A stretch of DNA of 43,081 nucleotides from Oscillospiraceae bacterium (GTDB lineage: Bacteria > Bacillota > Clostridia > Oscillospirales > Oscillospiraceae). The notes under the pieces were generated by a model. It was not told the origin of the DNA and did not search any database. It saw only the letters and a list, made by a program, of their open reading frames with translations. The translations under genes and the position numbers were made by a program. This document shows positions 41,172-43,081 of this stretch, one piece after another (the first letter of the stretch is position 1; each line of letters opens with the position of its first letter). The stretch lies in NCBI GenBank assembly GCA_902795345.1, contig CADBKO010000022.1:1-43081 (forward strand), given 5' to 3'.

Positions 41172-41321
41172 TTATTCTCCCTTTTCGTCTTCATCAGGCA
41201 GGAGCCTCTGTTGAATCTTCTCAAGGAGCCCCGCCCCGGTTTCTTCCAGATATTCGAATACACCTTCGGTGTCGGATTACTGAAACGGACGCAGGACCAG
41301 TCTTTCTGTTTCAAGTACCAT
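41172..41321 (-). pseudogene. GNAT acetyltransferase remnant with an in-frame stop
   Basis: The ATG at 41321 follows AGGAGGAG and encodes MVLETERLVLRPFQ, the classical start of a RimJ-type GNAT. It then meets TAA at 41277-41279. The same frame continues as SDTEGVFEYLEE, the expected next GNAT residues, and then an unrelated or deleted tail to TAA at 41172. A GAA-to-TAA change plus an internal deletion would explain it. It lies 14 bp after the macro-domain gene, with the SD still intact. Confidence 0.75.
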
Positions 41322-41335
41322 GATGTCGCTCCTCC

Positions 41336-42424
41336 TCACTCCAGTTCACCCAGGACCGGCTGCCCATACTTGAACAGGGCCGCGTTGATCTCATAGATAT
41401 CGTAGTTCCTGTTGGTAATGAAGTACGAAACGATCAGGTCGAATGCGTCGCTGGGCGAGAACGCGATCCCTGCCCTGGAAAGCAGATCCAGCGTAGTATG
41501 CAGATCCAGTTCCAGCGCGATGGCGAAGGCCACCGCCGTTTTCTTCTTCGGCTTGTAATCCGCCTTGCAGCGGATGCGGGAGAATACCTTCCGGTCGATA
41601 TTGGCTTTCTTGTATATGGTCACATCGTCCAGGCCCCGCTCGTCGATCAGTCTGAACAGCTGCTGCTGGAAGGTCTCCCCTGCTCCGCTCAGCACTTCAT
41701 CCAGGCTCTGACCAGCAGAGCCTGGCAGAGATATGGCAGCCGGGAGCGCTTCTGCCGCTCCCTGCTCAGCCTCCGGGGCGGCCGCGGCTTCCGCTGTTTC
41801 GAGCGCCCGGAGTTCTTCCTCTTCCCGCAGCCGGATCATCCGGCGTCTGCGGTTTTCCGATGTGACGGCGCCGTATTCCGCTTTCCGCAGTGCATCGGCG
41901 GCATGTTCGTCGATATACTGTTCGATCCCGCCGACCAGCTGCTCGGACAGTTCCAGTGCCCTGCGGTCGAACACCACGAGGATGACCTTCATTTCGTGCG
42001 TCAGCAGGAACCTGCCGATCTCCGAAAGGGCGATATTCAGCGCCTCATCCTTGGGAAATCCGTAAACCCCGGTGGCGATCAGTGGGAACGCTATACTTTC
42101 GCATTTGAGCGCATCTGCCAAAGCCAGCGAATTGGCATAACAGGAACGCAGGATATCCCGCTCCCCGCAGCTGCCGTCCGCCCAGGCGGGACCGACGGTG
42201 TGGATGATGTACTTTGCTTTCAGGGCGAACGCGCCGGTACTGACTGCCTGACCAGGCGCGATCGGGCCGATCTTCTTCCGCTCGGCCAGAAGCTGCGCTT
42301 CACCTGCGGCGGCGTATATGGCGCTGTCCGTTCCGCTTCCGATCCTTGGCTTCGGATTGGCCGTGTTGACTATCGCGTCCGCTCTGACTTTCGTAATATC
42401 GTTCCTGATGATCTGGAACGGCAT
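41336..42424 (-). CDS. Macro-domain protein with a conserved C-terminal helical domain
   Basis: A 362-aa protein. The N-terminal macro domain (residues 1-170) binds or hydrolyses ADP-ribose derivatives. Visible are NDITKVRADAIVNTANPKP, GSGTDSAIYAAAG, IIHTVGPAW and the substrate loop IATGVYGFPKD. A charged linker with an Ala/Glu-rich stretch (about 190-240) leads to a second domain of about 110 residues. That domain (LFRLIDERGLDDVTIYKKAN; RKVFSRIRCKADYKPKKKT) looks HTH-like and recurs in clostridial macro proteins (memory). The ATG at 42424 with GAGGGG is preferred over 42481. The partner or target is unknown. Confidence 0.85.
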   Translation of the reverse strand: MPFQIIRNDITKVRADAIVNTANPKPRIGSGTDSAIYAAAGEAQLLAERKKIGPIAPGQAVSTGAFALKAKYIIHTVGPAWADGSCGERDILRSCYANSLALADALKCESIAFPLIATGVYGFPKDEALNIALSEIGRFLLTHEMKVILVVFDRRALELSEQLVGGIEQYIDEHAADALRKAEYGAVTSENRRRRMIRLREEEELRALETAEAAAAPEAEQGAAEALPAAISLPGSAGQSLDEVLSGAGETFQQQLFRLIDERGLDDVTIYKKANIDRKVFSRIRCKADYKPKKKTAVAFAIALELDLHTTLDLLSRAGIAFSPSDAFDLIVSYFITNRNYDIYEINAALFKYGQPVLGELE

Positions 42425-42549
42425 CGGTTCCACCCCTCTTCCGGCAGGCCCGGGACTGCTGTCCGGGCTCTCCGCCATCACACCAGTTTATATTAACATA
42501 TTTTTATGGTATTTGCTATAACAGCAGCCGCAAACCAGCTAAAAAGGAA

Positions 42550-42579
42550 AAAGACGGGGCATTCTTCTGCCTCGTCTTT
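42550..42579 (-). terminator. Intrinsic terminator reading from the right
   Basis: On the minus strand the stem AAAGACGAGGCA/TGCCCCGTCTTT (one G-U pair, 6-nt loop) is followed by TTCCTTTTTAG. It ends transcription of the minus-strand reading frame that stops at 42603. Confidence 0.75.
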
Positions 42580-42592
42580 CTCAAACGCGGAA

Positions 42593-42618
42593 CGGTATCG
42601 GGCTATTCCCCGATACCG
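42593..42618. repeat. Perfect 10-bp inverted repeat
   Basis: CGGTATCGGG/CCCGATACCG with a 6-nt loop overlaps the stop codon of the minus-strand remnant. No T-run is attached. Confidence 0.7.
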
Positions 42619-42770
42619 CGTCTGACTTCGTCCTCGTACCCGGTCATCAGGTCCCGAAGTTTCCTGAGCGCAGCCTGCCCTATTTGACAACACACGGAAA
42701 ACTGCGTTATATTGGCAGCGCAGCGCGAAGTTGCGGGTTGCGGCGTAACTCATCTTCGCATCCGCTCCAG
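42603..42770 (-). pseudogene. 3' end of an unrecognised minus-strand gene
   Basis: A minus-strand frame ending in TAG at 42603 reads, over about 50 codons, a protein-like sequence. It includes NITQFSVCCQIGQAALRKLR and ends DLMTGYEDEVRRGIGE. It has no start: further upstream the frame becomes antisense to the plus-strand gene at 42792. A real terminator follows it. I do not recognise the family. It is probably the C-terminus of a gene truncated by the event that brought in the plus-strand gene. Confidence 0.4.
42684..42712 (+). promoter_or_regulatory. Promoter of the gene at the right edge
   Basis: A perfect TTGACA (42684-42689), a 17-bp spacer and TTATAT (42707-42712) are present. A leader of about 73 nt to the ATG contains a small CGAAG/CTTCG hairpin. 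Confidence 0.7.
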
Positions 42771-42791
42771 GAAATATCAGGAGGACACCAT

Positions 42792-43081
42792 ATGAAGAAG
42801 ATCGCCGAGTTGATCCTTTCGGGCGGTTCTGCAGAGTTTTCCTCTCACAATGAGCAGTATCTCATCCAACAGGAGAGCAACAAAGGGTGCCACTACCTCA
42901 GTTTGTGGCGCGTCGCCCCCAAAGCAGCCTGCCTTTGCCGGGTCTGCTTTGAGATTTTTGACGGGCTCTCGGAAGAAACCATAGAGGAACTGTTCTGCCA
43001 GCTGCTCCCGGACGGGCGCGCTGTTCGGGACCTTGTCCAAAGCCCGGTGGTCATTCTGACGATACGGGATTCCGGACGGCG
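42792..43081 (+). CDS. Unknown protein, partial (runs off the right edge)
   Basis: Ninety-six codons without a stop start at the ATG at 42792, 8 nt after AGGAGG and behind a good promoter. The protein starts MKKIAELILSGGSAEFSSHN. It has the pattern YLIQQESNKGCHYLSLWR, a cysteine cluster CLCRVCFEIFD and an acidic helix SEETIEELFCQLL. I do not recognise a domain. No signal peptide or membrane segment is visible in this part. It may belong to an accessory element continuing to the right. Confidence 0.75.
   Translation, partial: MKKIAELILSGGSAEFSSHNEQYLIQQESNKGCHYLSLWRVAPKAACLCRVCFEIFDGLSEETIEELFCQLLPDGRAVRDLVQSPVVILTIRDSGR

Overview
The window is GC-rich, densely coded DNA from the chromosome of an anaerobic, endospore-forming Clostridia-type Firmicute. 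A gut Oscillospiraceae/Ruminococcaceae-like bacterium is my best guess. The evidence is an SpoIVB sporulation protease, RNase J, a DnaE of about 1174 aa, the rpsF-ssb-rpsR order, a trmK-nif3 pair, a class II aldolase beside a diphosphate-type phosphofructokinase, a 57-aa 2[4Fe-4S] ferredoxin, and SD/promoter signals of the Firmicute type. No taxon marker was tested by search.

Layout. (1) 1-5.3 kb: three closely related SDR oxidoreductases on the minus strand (one cut by the window edge) surround a plus-strand XRE-TPR regulator/MFS exporter pair. (2) 5.3-9.3 kb: a minus-strand housekeeping run rpe-recR-rnj-Spx/ArsC-like-dCMP deaminase. (3) 9.4-16.3 kb: a TelA-family protein, rsmI-trmN6-ferredoxin, a ClpC-like unfoldase that lacks its middle domain, and an exported SLH-SGNH hydrolase. 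(4) 16.3-26.9 kb: dnaE, a small highly translated membrane protein, the rpsF-ssb-rpsR operon with a possible S6:S18 leader, queH-queT for queuosine precursor salvage, then mfd and a GNAT. (5) 26.9-33 kb: threonine-aldolase-like enzyme, fba and divergent pfp, spoIVB with a TA-flanked miniature inverted-repeat element (MITE) next to its start, and an M14 peptidoglycan peptidase. (6) 33.2-35.7 kb: a methyltransferase, nif3-trmK and a DUF1858 protein. (7) 35.8-43.1 kb: an initiator tRNA followed by an eroded accessory island. The island holds remnants of a tyrosine integrase, a serine recombinase, an ACT protein, a MarR regulator and a GNAT. Between them are apparently intact genes: UroD-like, nitroreductase, zinc-ribbon membrane protein, AzlCD, MFS, YciI and a macro-domain protein.

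How it fits together. Most genes are core information processing, RNA modification and glycolysis. Several have near-consensus promoters and well-formed intrinsic terminators that punctuate the units. The parts most worth a second look are the SDR paralogue cluster, the M-domain-less Clp ATPase, the MITE beside spoIVB, the candidate ribosomal-protein leader, and the scar zone behind tRNA-fMet. I did not find a clear defence system, CRISPR array, rRNA or complete insertion sequence. No wholly new multi-gene system is convincingly visible.
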